Below, one piece after another: positions 63,174-64,000 of a DNA stretch of 64,000 nt. The translations under genes and the position numbers were made by a program. The DNA lies in assembly GCF_040096055.1 (NCBI RefSeq), contig NZ_JBBMFK010000004.1, positions 1 to 64,000 on the forward strand, given 5' to 3'. The number at the start of each line of letters is the position of its first letter. Position 1 is the first letter of the stretch. Source of the stretch: Pseudoflavonifractor intestinihominis (GTDB lineage: Bacteria > Bacillota > Clostridia > Oscillospirales > Oscillospiraceae). Under the pieces are notes generated by a model. The model was given only the letters and a program-made list of their open reading frames with translations, did not search any database and was not told the origin of the DNA.

Positions 63174-64000
63174 AGGTCGTTCACCAGACCTTTCACGCAC
63201 TTCTGGTAGTCGGCGTACAGCTCCTCCAGGATGGCCCGCACGGGGCGGATCTCGTGGAGCTGGCCGGCCACCTGGCCCGCCATCAGGCTGCCCATCTCGG
63301 TGTCGCCGTCAAAGACGGCCCGGCGCAGGGAGCCCAGGGTCAGCTTCTCGCGCTCGGCCAGGGGGATGTTCTCCTTCTCCATGCGGACATACTCCCGGGC
63401 CATCTTGTTCTTGAGCACCCGGACGGGGGCACCGGTGGTGCGGCCGGTGACGATGGTGTCGGTGTCGGTGGCCTTGAGCAGGGCCTGCTTGTAGTTGGGG
63501 TGGATGGGGCACTCCTCGCTGACCAGCAGGCAGGTGCCGATCTGGACGCCGCAGGCGCCCAGGGCATAGGCGGCGGCCAGCTGGCGGCCGCTGGCGATGC
63601 CGCCGGCGGCGATGACGGGCACGTCCACCGCGTCCACCACCTGGGGCACCAGGGCCATGGTGGTCATCTCGCCCACGTGGCCGCCGCTCTCGGTGCCCTC
63701 GGCGATGACGGCGTCGATGCCGTACCGGGTGAGGCGCTTGGCCAGCACGGCGGCAGCCACCACGGGGATGACGATGATGCCCGCCTCTTTCCAGGCGGGG
63801 ATGTACTTGCCGGGGTTGCCGGCGCCGGTGGTGACCACCTTCACGCCCTCCTCAATGACCACCTTGGCCATCTCGTCCACGGAGGGGTTCATCAGCATCA
63901 GGTTGACGCCGAAGGGCTTGTCGGTGAGGGCCTTGCAGCGGCGGATGTTCTCCCGCAGGCTGTCGGCGTTCATGCCGCCGGAGCCGATGAGGCCCAGGGC
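63170..64000 (-). CDS. fabK: Enoyl-ACP reductase II FabK (5' end beyond the window)
   Basis: The C-terminal 276 codons of a FMN-dependent enoyl-ACP reductase of the FabK/nitronate monooxygenase fold. Visible features: GLIGSGGMNADSLRENI, KPFGVNLMLMNP, the FMN-phosphate region VIAEGTESGGHVGEMTTMALVPQVV (with catalytic-type His) and PVIAAGGIASGRQLAAAYALGACGVQIGTCLL. The codon boundary falls exactly on base 64000 and the gene continues to the right of the window. It starts the visible part of the fab cluster; fabK, fabD, fabG, fabF and fabZ follow without large gaps. Confidence 0.92.
   Translation of the reverse strand, partial: ALGLIGSGGMNADSLRENIRRCKALTDKPFGVNLMLMNPSVDEMAKVVIEEGVKVVTTGAGNPGKYIPAWKEAGIIVIPVVAAAVLAKRLTRYGIDAVIAEGTESGGHVGEMTTMALVPQVVDAVDVPVIAAGGIASGRQLAAAYALGACGVQIGTCLLVSEECPIHPNYKQALLKATDTDTIVTGRTTGAPVRVLKNKMAREYVRMEKENIPLAEREKLTLGSLRRAVFDGDTEMGSLMAGQVAGQLHEIRPVRAILEELYADYQKCVKGLVNDL

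Noticed and set aside
1..64000. tRNA, rRNA and CRISPR arrays
   Set aside because: No cloverleaf-like tRNA sequence, rRNA stretch or regularly spaced repeat array was noticed on either strand; a tRNAscan or Infernal run would be needed to exclude a tRNA fully.

Overview
The window is GC-rich, densely coding DNA from a strictly anaerobic, spore-forming gut Firmicute. The gene content (split pyruvate formate-lyase, [FeFe]-hydrogenase maturases, hybrid cluster protein, flavodiiron protein, pro-sigma-K) fits the Oscillospiraceae/Flavonifractor-Intestinimonas neighbourhood; the exact genus cannot be named from this sequence alone. No rRNA, tRNA or CRISPR array was seen.

Layout. 1-2105: phage-type lysis pair (multidomain amidase, holin). 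2329-4602: glycolipid glucosyltransferase, a 37-aa membrane microprotein and an MprF-like flippase, overlapping end to end. 4918-7199: ROK sugar kinase and a degenerate homocysteine-methyltransferase-like protein. 7530-12092: membrane-anchored, domain-permuted GH3 glycosidase with a small membrane protein and a lipoprotein. 12147-17016 (minus): sensory [FeFe] hydrogenase, SpoIIE-type phosphatase, LytTR regulator and GHKL kinase, read from a consensus sigma-A promoter. 17284-26448: flavinylated lipoprotein reductase, M3 peptidase, XRE regulator, flavodiiron/triple short rubredoxin/NADH reductase fusion, second LytTR/GHKL pair. 26659-29052: GH2 glycosidase. 29121-32248 (minus): pyruvate formate-lyase split into a core and a separate glycyl-radical domain, plus activase. 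32426-35026: GT2-TPR protein and AGCS symporter. 35063-43027: PrpR-type sigma-54 activator followed by a near-perfect -24/-12 promoter and a kdgT / DUF1537 kinase / pdxA2 / larA-like / glycerate kinase operon, predicted to degrade a four-carbon sugar acid. 43074-47785: AlkD-like repair protein, Crp/ferredoxin/membrane Fe-S operon, and a TetR gene with three membrane proteins sharing a TetR operator.

The most striking structure is at 47920-59098. The sporulation sigma factor gene sigK stops early at 48570 inside the recognition helix of region 4.2. Its missing C-terminal codons lie 10.46 kb away at 59024-59098. Both break points carry the same 11-bp sequence ATGTATCCCGC (48551-48561 and 59013-59023). 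The DNA between them encodes a large serine recombinase whose stop codon lies in the right att arm. Joining at the repeat restores an in-frame 238-aa SigK, and the excised circle would have a serine-integrase-like attP with palindromic arms. This is a skin-like (sigK-intervening) element, with unexpected cargo: hydroxylamine reductase (hcp), a Crp/Fnr regulator, the [FeFe]-hydrogenase maturation genes tm1266-hydE-hydG-hydF behind a structured leader with a terminator, and a FAD-Rieske oxidoreductase. A 41-aa protein directly upstream of the recombinase is a candidate directionality factor.

59182-64000 (minus): fatty-acid synthesis genes fabK(partial)-fabD-fabG-fabF-fabZ and a separately promoted, probably self-regulated MarR-family gene.
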